Of a stretch of 64,000 nucleotides of DNA, positions 9,177-19,728 are shown in pieces. The notes beneath the pieces are model-generated. The model saw only the letters and a list, made by a program, of their open reading frames with translations, searched no databases and was not told the origin of the DNA. Each line of letters begins with the position of its first letter. Position 1 is the stretch's first letter. Origin of the DNA: Sphingomonas sp. So64.6b (GTDB lineage: Bacteria > Pseudomonadota > Alphaproteobacteria > Sphingomonadales > Sphingomonadaceae); contig NZ_CP048817.1 of NCBI RefSeq assembly GCF_014171475.1, positions 2,666,001 to 2,730,000 on the forward strand. The letters are read 5' to 3'. Position numbers and translations under genes: made by a program.

Positions 9177-9650
9177 ATGGGTTGGGGAAATCCGATTGCT
9201 TTGATGCTCGGCGCGTTTGCGCTGATCCTCGTTCTGGCGGGGATCGAGGACGCGCGCCATCGTGAGATCGCCAATTGGAAGAACGGCGCCATCGCCCTGC
9301 TCGCGCCGTTCTGGTGGTGGGCGAACGGGCTGGCTCTATGGCCCGACATGGCGATCCAGCTTGGCCTGGCGCTCGGCGTCTTCGGGTTTTTCTGTGTCGC
9401 GTTCAACTTCGGCTGGATGGGTGGCGGCGACGTCAAGATGATCGGCGCGCTCGCCTTATGGTTCCCGTTGGTGCCGCTGGTTGGGATGCTGATGATCATG
9501 TCGTTGCTTGGCGGCGTGCTGACATTGATCATGATGATTGAGAAATATTTCCGCAAAAACAAGAACGTGCTCGAGATTCCCTATGGCGTGGCGATTGCGA
9601 TCGCTGCGCTCATTTCGATCCGCGAACCGATTTTTAACCAGTTTCTGTGA
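9177..9650 (+). CDS. cpaA: Prepilin peptidase, CpaA/TadV type
   Basis: 157 residues, four to five membrane helices. It is an A24-family aspartic peptidase that cleaves and may methylate Flp-type prepilins. The two catalytic aspartates are in IEDARHREIANW (Asp25) and the signature MGGGDVKM (Asp85). It is first gene of the Tad pilus assembly group; cpaB follows after 51 nt. No flp/pilin gene is beside it. Confidence 0.93.
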   Translation: MGWGNPIALMLGAFALILVLAGIEDARHREIANWKNGAIALLAPFWWWANGLALWPDMAIQLGLALGVFGFFCVAFNFGWMGGGDVKMIGALALWFPLVPLVGMLMIMSLLGGVLTLIMMIEKYFRKNKNVLEIPYGVAIAIAALISIREPIFNQFL

Positions 9651-9661
9651 GTGCTTAACGC

Positions 9662-9678
9662 CGGATCAACCTGATCCG
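9662..9678. promoter_or_regulatory. Perfect short palindrome upstream of cpaB
   Basis: CGGATCA-acc-TGATCCG, a 7+3+7 perfect inverted repeat, sits in the 51-nt gap between cpaA and cpaB, 24 nt before the cpaB start. It could be an operator or a small RNA hairpin at the start of the main pilus operon. No T-run follows. Confidence 0.35.
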
Positions 9679-9701
9679 CGCTCGAAAAGGTCCGAAGCGT
9701 T

Positions 9702-10736
9702 ATGGATACCCGTAAGATCGTCCTGCTGGTAGGTGCGCTGATTGTCGCGGCCATCACCGCGTTCATGGCGCGCAGCCTGATTATGGGCAGCCCCGCGCCT
9801 CAAGCCGGTGCAGCCGCGATCGCCGCGCCAATCGACGGTCCCGAAGTGCTCGTCGCGACTCGCGCCTTGCCGGTCGGGACGATCCTTGATGCCACCGCGC
9901 TGAAATTTCAGCCCTGGCCCAAGGAGCTGGTCGAGAACGCCTATTACATCAAGGCCCAGACCGACCTGAAGTCGCTTCAGGGTACCGTCGTGCGCAACGC
10001 GATCACCGCGGGGCAGCCGATCACTCAGGGCGCGCTGGTCAAGCCCGGAGATCGCGGCTTCCTGGCAGCGGCGCTCGGCGCCGGCATGCGCGCCGTGACC
10101 ATTCCGATCTCGGTCCAGACCGGTGTCGCCGGCTTCGTGTTCCCGGGCGACCGTATCGATTTGATCCTGACTCAGACCGTTCCCGGCGGCGGCGACGGCC
10201 CGCCACTCAAGGCGTCCGAGACGATCATGCGCAACCTGCGCGTGCTTGCCACCGACCAGCGCACCGACAACACCACCGGCGAAGACGGCAAGACACTGGT
10301 CAAGACCTTTTCCAACGTGACGATCGAGGCAACGCCGAAGATCGCCGAGCAGATTGCGGTCGCGCAGACGCTTGGCAATTTGTCGCTGTCGCTGCGTTCG
10401 ATCGCCGACAATAATTCCGAACTCGAGCAGGCGATCGCCAGCGGGGACATCAAGGTGCCCGAAACCGACGATCCCAAGGCCGAGAAGGCAATGATGCTGA
10501 AGCTCGCGAGCCAGCCGGTCACCGGCAACACGACCTTCGCCGTCGGTGCCGACGTATCGCGCTTCCAGCGTCGCACGGTGCCAGGCAAGGCCGCGGAGAT
10601 GACTATGACGCCTGGTGGGGCTCCGGCACCCACAGGGGGAAGCTATCCGGGAGCCGCCGCAGCGTCGGCAGGTCCGGTGATCCGCGTCGCACGCGGCAAC
10701 GCGGTGACCGAAGTTCCGGTCGGGGGGAAGAAGTAA
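9702..10736 (+). CDS. cpaB: Flp pilus assembly protein CpaB
   Basis: 344 residues. An N-terminal membrane anchor (MDTRKIVLLVGALIVAAITAF) is followed by the SAF/ChapFlap-like domain (VLVATRALPVGTILDATAL, about 45-110) and an RcpC/CpaB domain (about 120-230, with GMRAVTIPISVQTGVAGFVFPGDRIDLI). It is periplasmic and helps the secretin CpaC assemble. The stop is 1 nt before the cpaC start; its purine-rich 3' end (GGGGGGAAGAAG) supplies the cpaC ribosome-binding site. Confidence 0.94.
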   Translation: MDTRKIVLLVGALIVAAITAFMARSLIMGSPAPQAGAAAIAAPIDGPEVLVATRALPVGTILDATALKFQPWPKELVENAYYIKAQTDLKSLQGTVVRNAITAGQPITQGALVKPGDRGFLAAALGAGMRAVTIPISVQTGVAGFVFPGDRIDLILTQTVPGGGDGPPLKASETIMRNLRVLATDQRTDNTTGEDGKTLVKTFSNVTIEATPKIAEQIAVAQTLGNLSLSLRSIADNNSELEQAIASGDIKVPETDDPKAEKAMMLKLASQPVTGNTTFAVGADVSRFQRRTVPGKAAEMTMTPGGAPAPTGGSYPGAAAASAGPVIRVARGNAVTEVPVGGKK

Positions 10737-10737
10737 C

Positions 10738-12273
10738 ATGCGTATCGCGTTCACACCGATCGGCTGGCCGCTGGCCGCCGCTCTTGTCGCGGCGACCGTT
10801 GGCGGTGCCGCGGCACCCGCCCCGGCCCAGTCCTCCGCATCCTCACCCGTGCTGCAGGTCAACACTGGCCGCGGTCGTCTGATTACGCTGGCCCGGCCGA
10901 TGAGCGATGTCTTCGTCGCCAGCGACTCGATCGCCGATGTGCAGATCCGCTCGGCCACGCAAATCTATGTGTTCGGCAAGGCTCAGGGCGAAACGACCAT
11001 CTCCGCCACCAACAAGGCGGGCGCGGTGATCTATTCCGCCACGGTCCGGGTCGGCAATAATTTCGACTCGATTCAGCAGATGCTGAACCTGGCGATGCCC
11101 GAGGCGCATATCGTCGCGACGCCGATGAACGGCCTGATCCTGCTGACCGGCATCGTCGCCGCTCCGGCTGATAGCGCCGAAGCGGAACGGCTCGTCCAGG
11201 CCTTTGTCGGTGATTCCACAAAAGTGCTGAGCCGCCTCAGGACCGCGACGCCGCTGCAGGTCAACCTTCAGGTCAAGTTCGCTGAGGTCAGCCGCAGCTT
11301 CGTCAAGAATATCGGCGTGCGCCTGCGTACCAACAATTGTGTGCCATCCTGCACGGGAACAGGTTTTCTGGGCAGCGCCGGCAACCCGGGGACGATAACG
11401 ATCGATCCCGCCACCGGCTTGAAGAAGTTCACATTGCAGGAGGGCGCGGAGCGCTCAACAATGGGGTTGTTCGGTCGTGCGCTCGGCACCGACTTTCTGG
11501 CCGCGCTCGACCTCGGCGAAACGATCGGCCAGGTTTCAACGCTGGCGAACCCGAATCTGACCGCGCTGTCAGGCGAAACCGGTACCTTCCTGGCGGGTGG
11601 CGAAATCCCCATCCCGATCAGTCAGGGTCTTGGCGCTGTGTCGGTCGAATACAAGCAATATGGCATCAGCCTTTCCTATACACCGACGGTGCTGTCCGAT
11701 GGCCGCATCTCACTGCGCGTCAGGCCGGAAGTGTCGCAGCTGTCGGCGCAGGGATCCGTGCAGATGGCCGGCACGACGATTCCCGCCTTGACCACCAGGC
11801 GCGCCGAGACGACGGTCGAACTTGGTTCGGGTCAGAGCTTCATGATCGCCGGCCTGTTGCAGAACGACCATCAGAATACGATCGAGAAGACACCCGGGAT
11901 TGGCGACGTGCCGATACTCGGCGCGCTGTTTCGCTCGAATGGCTTCAAACGTAACGAAACCGAATTGGTGATCGTCATCACCCCGTATCTGGTCAAGCCG
12001 GTCAATGCGAACGACATCGTGCTACCGACCGACGGTTATAAGGCACCGACCGATCTCGGTCGGGTTTTCCTTGGAGAACTTGGCGGTGGCGTCACCGGCG
12101 GCGACCGCCCCAAGCCGAGCATGGCGCCGCCAGCGACCGCCGTCCCCGCATTTGGTGCATCCGCGCCAGTCTTTCCGGCCCCCAAGGCCGAAGAACGCCG
12201 CGAGGAAAAGGCGCCTCCACCGGCGAAACCCAAAAAGGGCGCGGTCGCCGCTCCCGGTTTCAGCATCAATTGA
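10738..12273 (+). CDS. cpaC: Tad pilus outer-membrane secretin CpaC/RcpA
   Basis: 511 residues with a signal peptide ending near APAPAQS. An N-terminal secretin/BON-like region (VLQVNTGRGRLITLARPMSDVF) is followed by the type II/III secretin core (about 270-425: LDLGETIGQVSTLANPNLTAL, VEYKQYGISLSYTP, RRAETTVELGSGQSFMIAGL). The C-terminal tail is rich in Pro, Ala and Lys (PKAEERREEKAPPPAKPKKG). It forms the outer-membrane channel for the Flp pilus. It overlaps the longest frame of the next gene, but cpaD probably starts 39 nt downstream. Confidence 0.95.
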   Translation: MRIAFTPIGWPLAAALVAATVGGAAAPAPAQSSASSPVLQVNTGRGRLITLARPMSDVFVASDSIADVQIRSATQIYVFGKAQGETTISATNKAGAVIYSATVRVGNNFDSIQQMLNLAMPEAHIVATPMNGLILLTGIVAAPADSAEAERLVQAFVGDSTKVLSRLRTATPLQVNLQVKFAEVSRSFVKNIGVRLRTNNCVPSCTGTGFLGSAGNPGTITIDPATGLKKFTLQEGAERSTMGLFGRALGTDFLAALDLGETIGQVSTLANPNLTALSGETGTFLAGGEIPIPISQGLGAVSVEYKQYGISLSYTPTVLSDGRISLRVRPEVSQLSAQGSVQMAGTTIPALTTRRAETTVELGSGQSFMIAGLLQNDHQNTIEKTPGIGDVPILGALFRSNGFKRNETELVIVITPYLVKPVNANDIVLPTDGYKAPTDLGRVFLGELGGGVTGGDRPKPSMAPPATAVPAFGASAPVFPAPKAEERREEKAPPPAKPKKGAVAAPGFSIN

Positions 12274-12311
12274 CCCTGCGACACAGTGACGGGCCCAAAA
12301 GGGATAGAACC

Positions 12312-12947
12312 ATGTTGAAGCGTAGCATCCTGATCGCCACGACCCTAGCCCCCGCTCTGGCGCTGGGGGCGTGCAGTACCGGCACGAAGAATCGCGGCCT
12401 GGAATCGGTGCATCAGCCGGTCGTCAGCCGCACCGATTTCGTGTTCGACGTGAACACCAGCGGCAACAATCTTGCCCCGGGCGAAGCGCAGCGGCTCGCT
12501 GGATGGATGCAGTCGTTGCGGCTTGGTTATGGCGACCGCGTCGCAATCGATGATCCCAACCCTTATGGCAACGGAATCCGCGACGACGTGCAGTCGCAAA
12601 TTGGCCGCTATGGCCTGCTCCTGTCCGACGAGGCCCCGATCACCGGCGCCCCCGTGCAACCCGGCATGGTCCGCGTGGTGGTCAGCCGGATGAAGGCGGT
12701 CGTCCCCGGATGTCCGGACTTCAGCCGCGTCAGCCAGCCCGAATTCGAAAGCAACACTTCGTCCAACCAGGGCTGCGGCATCAATTCGAACCTTGCCGCG
12801 ATGACCGCCAACCCGGGTGATCTGGTACGAGGGCAGCCCGGTTCTGGTGTCACCGATCCGGCACAATCAACCAAGGCGATCGAAGTATATCGCAAGGCAC
12901 CGGCAAGTGCCGGCGCCAGTGCGGGCACCAGCGGCGGGAAGAATTAA
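12312..12947 (+). CDS. cpaD: Tad pilus lipoprotein CpaD
   Basis: 211 residues. The start is placed at 12312 because it opens with a lipoprotein signal (MLKRSILIATTLAPAL, lipobox ALGAC); upstream in-frame codons would extend it into cpaC. CpaD-family signatures are visible: YGDRVAIDDPNPYG, GMVRVVVSRMKAVVPGCPDFS and NQGCGINSNLAAMTANPGDLV. It is the periplasmic/outer-membrane partner of the CpaC secretin. Three nt separate it from cpaE. Confidence 0.92.
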   Translation: MLKRSILIATTLAPALALGACSTGTKNRGLESVHQPVVSRTDFVFDVNTSGNNLAPGEAQRLAGWMQSLRLGYGDRVAIDDPNPYGNGIRDDVQSQIGRYGLLLSDEAPITGAPVQPGMVRVVVSRMKAVVPGCPDFSRVSQPEFESNTSSNQGCGINSNLAAMTANPGDLVRGQPGSGVTDPAQSTKAIEVYRKAPASAGASAGTSGGKN

Positions 12948-12950
12948 GCC

Positions 12951-14231
12951 ATGAACGCTCCCTTCAATCCCGGTCGCGTCGGAAACCGCGAACCCTTTGT
13001 CGCTTATGTCTGCGATGAAACGACGGCGGAATCGATCCGCCCGGTCGTCACCGAAATGGGCTGGGCACCGGAAAAGGTGAACAAGGGCGGCCTGCGCAAC
13101 GCGGTCCAGTCGCTGTCGGTCTCCGCCAGCCCGCAGATCCTGTTCGTCGACCTGTCCGAATCGGGCGATCCGCTCAATGACATCAATGCGCTCGCCGAAG
13201 TATGCGAGCCCGGCACGGTCGTGATCGCCGCCGGCCAGGTCAATGACGTGCGCCTGTACCGCGATCTGGTGGTCAGCGGTATCCAGGATTACCTGCTCAA
13301 GCCGCTGAGCCCGGATATGCTGCGCGAAGCCTTTACGCATGCCCAGGCACTGCTTAACGCGCCCAAGACCGCCGATGCCTCGACCGAACGACCGCATTGT
13401 TCGACTGTGGTAATCGGCGCGCGCGGCGGTGTCGGCGCCTCGACCATCGCGACCTCGGTCGCCTGGGTGCTGAGCGACAAGGGCAAGCGCAACACCGCCT
13501 TGCTTGATCTCGACGTGCATTTCGGTACCGGCGCGCTGACCCTCGACCTCGAACCAGGCCGCGGCCTGACCGACGCGATCGAAAATCCGAGCCGGATCGA
13601 CGGCCTTTTCATCGAACGCGCGATGGTGAAATCGAGCGACACACTGTCCGTGTTATCGGCCGAAGCGCCGATCAACTCGCCAGTGCTGACCGATGGCGCC
13701 GCCTTCTACCAGTTGCAGGAAGAGATGCGTTCGGCGTTCGAATGCACCATCGTCGACCTGCCACGTGGCATGCTGGTGCTGCATCCGCATCTGATCACCG
13801 ACGTCCAGATCGCGGTCGTTGTGACCGAGCTGACGCTTGCCGCGGCACGCGATTCAATTCGCATCCTGTCCTGGCTCAAGTCGAACGCGCCGCACACTCA
13901 AGTGTTCGTCGTCGCCAACCGCGTCCATGCCAATGCGCAGCTCGAGATCAACCGCAAGGATTTCGAAGGCTCGATCGAGCGCAAGATCGATTTCATGATC
14001 CCGTTCGACCAGAAGGTCGCAGCGCAGTCGGCCAAGCTCGGCAAGCCGATGGCGGAAGCCGGCAAGGGTTCCAAGACCGTCGCACCGATCGTCGATCTCG
14101 CGATGAAGCTGATGGGTGCGGGTGACGCCGCCGCCGAGGCATCACCGACGAAGAAGCCGGTTGCCAAAGGCACGTCACTGATGGGCAAATTCGGCGATTT
14201 CAAATCGATGATGCCGAAACGCAAAAAATAA
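12951..14231 (+). CDS. cpaE: Pilus assembly ATPase-like localisation protein CpaE/TadZ
   Basis: 426 residues. An atypical receiver-like N-terminal domain (about 15-130; FVAYVCDETTAESIRP, then IQDYLLKPLSPDML) is joined to a MinD/ParA-like ATPase domain (about 150-400). The P-loop reads GARGGVGAST (156-165), without the usual Lys in the final position, as is common in CpaE/TadZ. LLDLDVHFGTGALTLDLEP and VDLPRGM are the Walker-type strands. It places the Tad machine at the pole. The next gene should be cpaF but is tadB. Confidence 0.93.
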   Translation: MNAPFNPGRVGNREPFVAYVCDETTAESIRPVVTEMGWAPEKVNKGGLRNAVQSLSVSASPQILFVDLSESGDPLNDINALAEVCEPGTVVIAAGQVNDVRLYRDLVVSGIQDYLLKPLSPDMLREAFTHAQALLNAPKTADASTERPHCSTVVIGARGGVGASTIATSVAWVLSDKGKRNTALLDLDVHFGTGALTLDLEPGRGLTDAIENPSRIDGLFIERAMVKSSDTLSVLSAEAPINSPVLTDGAAFYQLQEEMRSAFECTIVDLPRGMLVLHPHLITDVQIAVVVTELTLAAARDSIRILSWLKSNAPHTQVFVVANRVHANAQLEINRKDFEGSIERKIDFMIPFDQKVAAQSAKLGKPMAEAGKGSKTVAPIVDLAMKLMGAGDAAAEASPTKKPVAKGTSLMGKFGDFKSMMPKRKK

Positions 14232-14242
14232 ACCGGTTCGGG

Positions 14243-14258
14243 CCGGTCAATTGACCGG
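14243..14258. repeat. 16-bp perfect palindrome at the cpaE-tadB junction
   Basis: CCGGTCAA directly followed by TTGACCGG, a perfect 16-bp palindrome in the 58-nt gap between cpaE and tadB. This is exactly where cpaF is normally found. It may be a regulatory site or a trace of a past rearrangement; the sequence alone does not decide. Confidence 0.4.
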
Positions 14259-14289
14259 ATCGTAACCAAGCGGAGCGCTTGATACCACA

Positions 14290-15264
14290 ATGGAACTGAC
14301 GCCATTGATCATGCTGGGCGGGGGCGCATTGGTCGTCCTGCTGCTTATCGCCTTCGCCTTTGCCGGCCCGTCGGCGGAGCGTGCCCAGGCACGCCGGTTG
14401 TCGACCGTCCGCGCCCGCCACAACACCTCGGCCAACGCCGCGGTCGAGGCACAGATGCGCCGCATCACCGCCAGTCGCGGTACCAAGATGGATGGCTATG
14501 CGATGCGGTTCCTGCCGCGTCCCGCCGTTCTGAAAAAGCGCCTGGCGATGACCGGCAAACCGTGGACCGTTGGCCAATATGGCATGGCCACCGTCGGCAT
14601 CTTCGTCGTCGTCACCGCGTTGCTGGCGCTCCAGGGACTGCCCTTTGCGCTCGCGCTGCTGCTCGGCGTGGTGCTTGGCGCAGGTATTCCGCACATGGTC
14701 GTCGGTTTCTTCATCAAACGCCGCATCGCCAAATTCACCGCCAAATTCCCCGATGCGATCGAGCTGCTGGTGCGGGGCCTGCGCTCCGGCCTGCCGATCA
14801 CCGAGACGATCGGCGTCGTCGGCCACGAGATCGACGGGCCGGTGGGTGAGGAATTCCGCACCGTATCGGACAAGATGAAGATCGGCCGCACGATGGATGC
14901 AGCGCTTCAGGAAACGGCGGATCGACTTGGCACGCCCGAATTCCAGTTCTTCGTCATCACCATCGCGATCCAGCGCGAGACCGGCGGCAACTTGGCCGAA
15001 ACGCTCGCCAACCTCGCCAATGTGCTGCGCATGCGCGGGCAGATGAAGCTCAAGATCAAGGCGATGTCGTCCGAATCCAAGGCGTCCGCCTATATCATCG
15101 GGTCGCTGCCGTTCATCGTGTTCGGCATGATCTGGATGATCAACGGCAGCTATATGCAGACCTTCTTCACCGACGAGCGGCTGATGGTTGCCGGCGGCGG
15201 CGGCATGCTGTGGATGGCGACGGGCGCCTTCATCATGGCCAAGATGATCAACTTCGAGATCTAG
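14290..15264 (+). CDS. tadB: Tad pilus inner-membrane platform protein TadB
   Basis: 324 residues, type II secretion F-domain family. N-terminal hydrophobic segments (PLIMLGGGALVVLLLIAFAF and about 95-140) precede the cytoplasmic GspF-like domain (about 155-285: PDAIELLVRGLRSGLPITET, FFVITIAIQRETGGNLAETL), followed by a C-terminal membrane segment. It forms the inner-membrane platform with TadC. There are 17 nt to the tadC start. Confidence 0.93.
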   Translation: MELTPLIMLGGGALVVLLLIAFAFAGPSAERAQARRLSTVRARHNTSANAAVEAQMRRITASRGTKMDGYAMRFLPRPAVLKKRLAMTGKPWTVGQYGMATVGIFVVVTALLALQGLPFALALLLGVVLGAGIPHMVVGFFIKRRIAKFTAKFPDAIELLVRGLRSGLPITETIGVVGHEIDGPVGEEFRTVSDKMKIGRTMDAALQETADRLGTPEFQFFVITIAIQRETGGNLAETLANLANVLRMRGQMKLKIKAMSSESKASAYIIGSLPFIVFGMIWMINGSYMQTFFTDERLMVAGGGGMLWMATGAFIMAKMINFEI

Positions 15265-15281
15265 GGAAGTACGAGAGCATC

Positions 15282-16277
15282 ATGGGCGAAACGGCTGGAC
15301 CGACGATCCTTGGGGTCGATGTGATGATGGCGGCGACCTTGCTCGCCGGCGTCGCCGCATTCGCCGTGCTTCTTGCCATCTATGCCGCGACCACGGTGCG
15401 CGACCCGATGATCAAGCGCGTCAAGGCGCTGAACGAACGCCGCGAACAGTTGAAGGCGGGCATCACCGCATCGACCAAGCGCCGTGCCAAGCTGGTCACC
15501 AAGAACCATACAACGGACCGCATCAAATCGATCCTGTCATCGCTGCAAGTGCTGCAGGAAAGCCAGGTCAAGGCCGCGCAGATCAAGCTGATGCAGGCCG
15601 GTATCCGGTCGAAGGAATATGCCGTCGCGGTCATTTTCGGCCGTCTCGTCCTGCCGATCGTGTTCGGCGGGCTGATGCTCTACATCGTCTACGGCACGGA
15701 AATGTTCTCGGATTACAGCGCGATCAAGCGCTATGGTATCGTCGCCGGCGCGTTTATCCTGAGCTACAAGGCGCCGGATATCTTCCTCAAGAACAAGATC
15801 ACCAAGCGCTCCGATGCGATCCGCAAGGGCCTGCCCGATGCGCTCGATCTGCTGGTGATCTGTGCCGAAGCGGGACTCACGGTCGATGCCGCGTTCCACC
15901 GCGTCGCGCGCGAACTGGGCCGCGCCTATCCCGAACTCGGCGACGAATTCACCCTGACCGCGATCGAACTCGGGTTCCTCAACGAACGTCGCCAGGCGTT
16001 CGAGAACCTCGCCATGCGGGTCAAGCTCGACGCCGTCAAAGGCGTGGTGACAACCATGGTGCAGACCGAGAAATACGGTACGCCGCTCGCGTCGGCGCTG
16101 CGCGTGCTGTCGGCCGAGTTCCGCAACGAACGCATGATGCGCGCCGAGGAAAAGGCCGCGCGCCTGCCCGCGATCATGACCGTACCGTTGATCCTGTTCA
16201 TCCTCCCGACCTTGTTCGTCGTCATCCTCGGCCCCGCCGCCTGCTCCATCTCGGATGCGTTCTCGGGTGGCATCTAA
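15282..16277 (+). CDS. tadC: Tad pilus inner-membrane platform protein TadC
   Basis: 331 residues, second F-domain protein. The start is set at ATG 15282 (MGETAGPTILGVDVMMAA); longer frames run into tadB. A membrane segment at about 12-35 is followed by a basic linker (STKRRAKLVTKNHTTDR), two helices near 115-160, and the F-domain KGLPDALDLLVICAEAGLTV with MVQTEKYGTPLASALRVLS. The C-terminal helix is PAIMTVPLILFILPTLFVV. It is the last recognisable gene of the pilus group; tadD, tadE, tadG and flp are not in the window. Confidence 0.93.
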   Translation: MGETAGPTILGVDVMMAATLLAGVAAFAVLLAIYAATTVRDPMIKRVKALNERREQLKAGITASTKRRAKLVTKNHTTDRIKSILSSLQVLQESQVKAAQIKLMQAGIRSKEYAVAVIFGRLVLPIVFGGLMLYIVYGTEMFSDYSAIKRYGIVAGAFILSYKAPDIFLKNKITKRSDAIRKGLPDALDLLVICAEAGLTVDAAFHRVARELGRAYPELGDEFTLTAIELGFLNERRQAFENLAMRVKLDAVKGVVTTMVQTEKYGTPLASALRVLSAEFRNERMMRAEEKAARLPAIMTVPLILFILPTLFVVILGPAACSISDAFSGGI

Positions 16278-16379
16278 GGCGCGTGCTCGGGTCGGCTCGG
16301 CGCGCTTGATCCCGCGCGGCTGAGTCGTCAGGATCATCACCGGCGCCGAAACCATCGCGCCGGGACTCGGGAAACGCAG

Positions 16380-17000
16380 ATGCTGTTCAATAGCTTGGGT
16401 CAATTCATCGTGCTTGCGCTGCTGTTGTTCGGCGGTGTGATCCTCGGCCTCGGCCTGCATCCGGGCGGCAAGAAATGGCGCCGGCGCCTTTATGAGGAGA
16501 GCGAGGCGTACAGCAATTACCGGCGCAAGGCCGAGGCGCAGATTGGCGAAGGCAAAGCCCGCATCGCCGAGCTGGAGCAAGAGAATGTCGCGCTGAAAGA
16601 ATCGGTGGACCGGGCCGAAACGCCGATCACCGCACCCGCGATCGCCCCGCAGCCGGAATCGGTTACCGCCGAACCCGATGCAAAGCCGATCGCTGTGCAG
16701 GCCGCGCCCGTCGCCGCCAGCGCTGCCATTGCCGCATTCCCGCCCCGTGACATTGACGGCAGCCACGGCGACGATCTCACACGCATCCGCGGCATCGACG
16801 ACGCCTTGAAGGCAAAGCTGGCCGCGCTCGACATGACCAGTTTCGCGGATATCGCCAAGCTATCGGACGAGGATGAGATGGCGCTGGAACAACGGCTCGA
16901 CCTCCCCGCCGGCTTCATCCTGCGCGAACGCTGGCGCGATCAGGCGACGCTGCTCAGCGCGGGCAAGACCGAAGAACATCGCGAACTGTTCTGGAGCTGA
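16380..17000 (+). CDS. Membrane-anchored protein with helix-hairpin-helix-like C-terminus
   Basis: 206 residues. A single N-terminal membrane helix (FIVLALLLFGGVILGLGLHP) is followed by a basic juxtamembrane stretch, a coiled-coil-like segment (KARIAELEQENVALKESVD, about 57-80), an Ala/Pro linker, and a C-terminal domain about 130-200 (GDDLTRIRGIDDALKAKLAA, FADIAKLSDEDEMALEQRLD). The RIRGID...LAALDMTSFADIA pattern is like the helix-hairpin-helix domain fused to many membrane or ribosomal L21-type proteins. Function unknown. It stands alone 102 nt after tadC. Confidence 0.75.
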   Translation: MLFNSLGQFIVLALLLFGGVILGLGLHPGGKKWRRRLYEESEAYSNYRRKAEAQIGEGKARIAELEQENVALKESVDRAETPITAPAIAPQPESVTAEPDAKPIAVQAAPVAASAAIAAFPPRDIDGSHGDDLTRIRGIDDALKAKLAALDMTSFADIAKLSDEDEMALEQRLDLPAGFILRERWRDQATLLSAGKTEEHRELFWS

Positions 17001-17019
17001 CGGCTCAGCCGCCGACGGC

Positions 17020-19686
<2,667 letters not shown>

Positions 19687-19728
19687 TCACTCGTCCCCAT
19701 TCAGATTAGTGCCGGCTGCCGTGAAATG

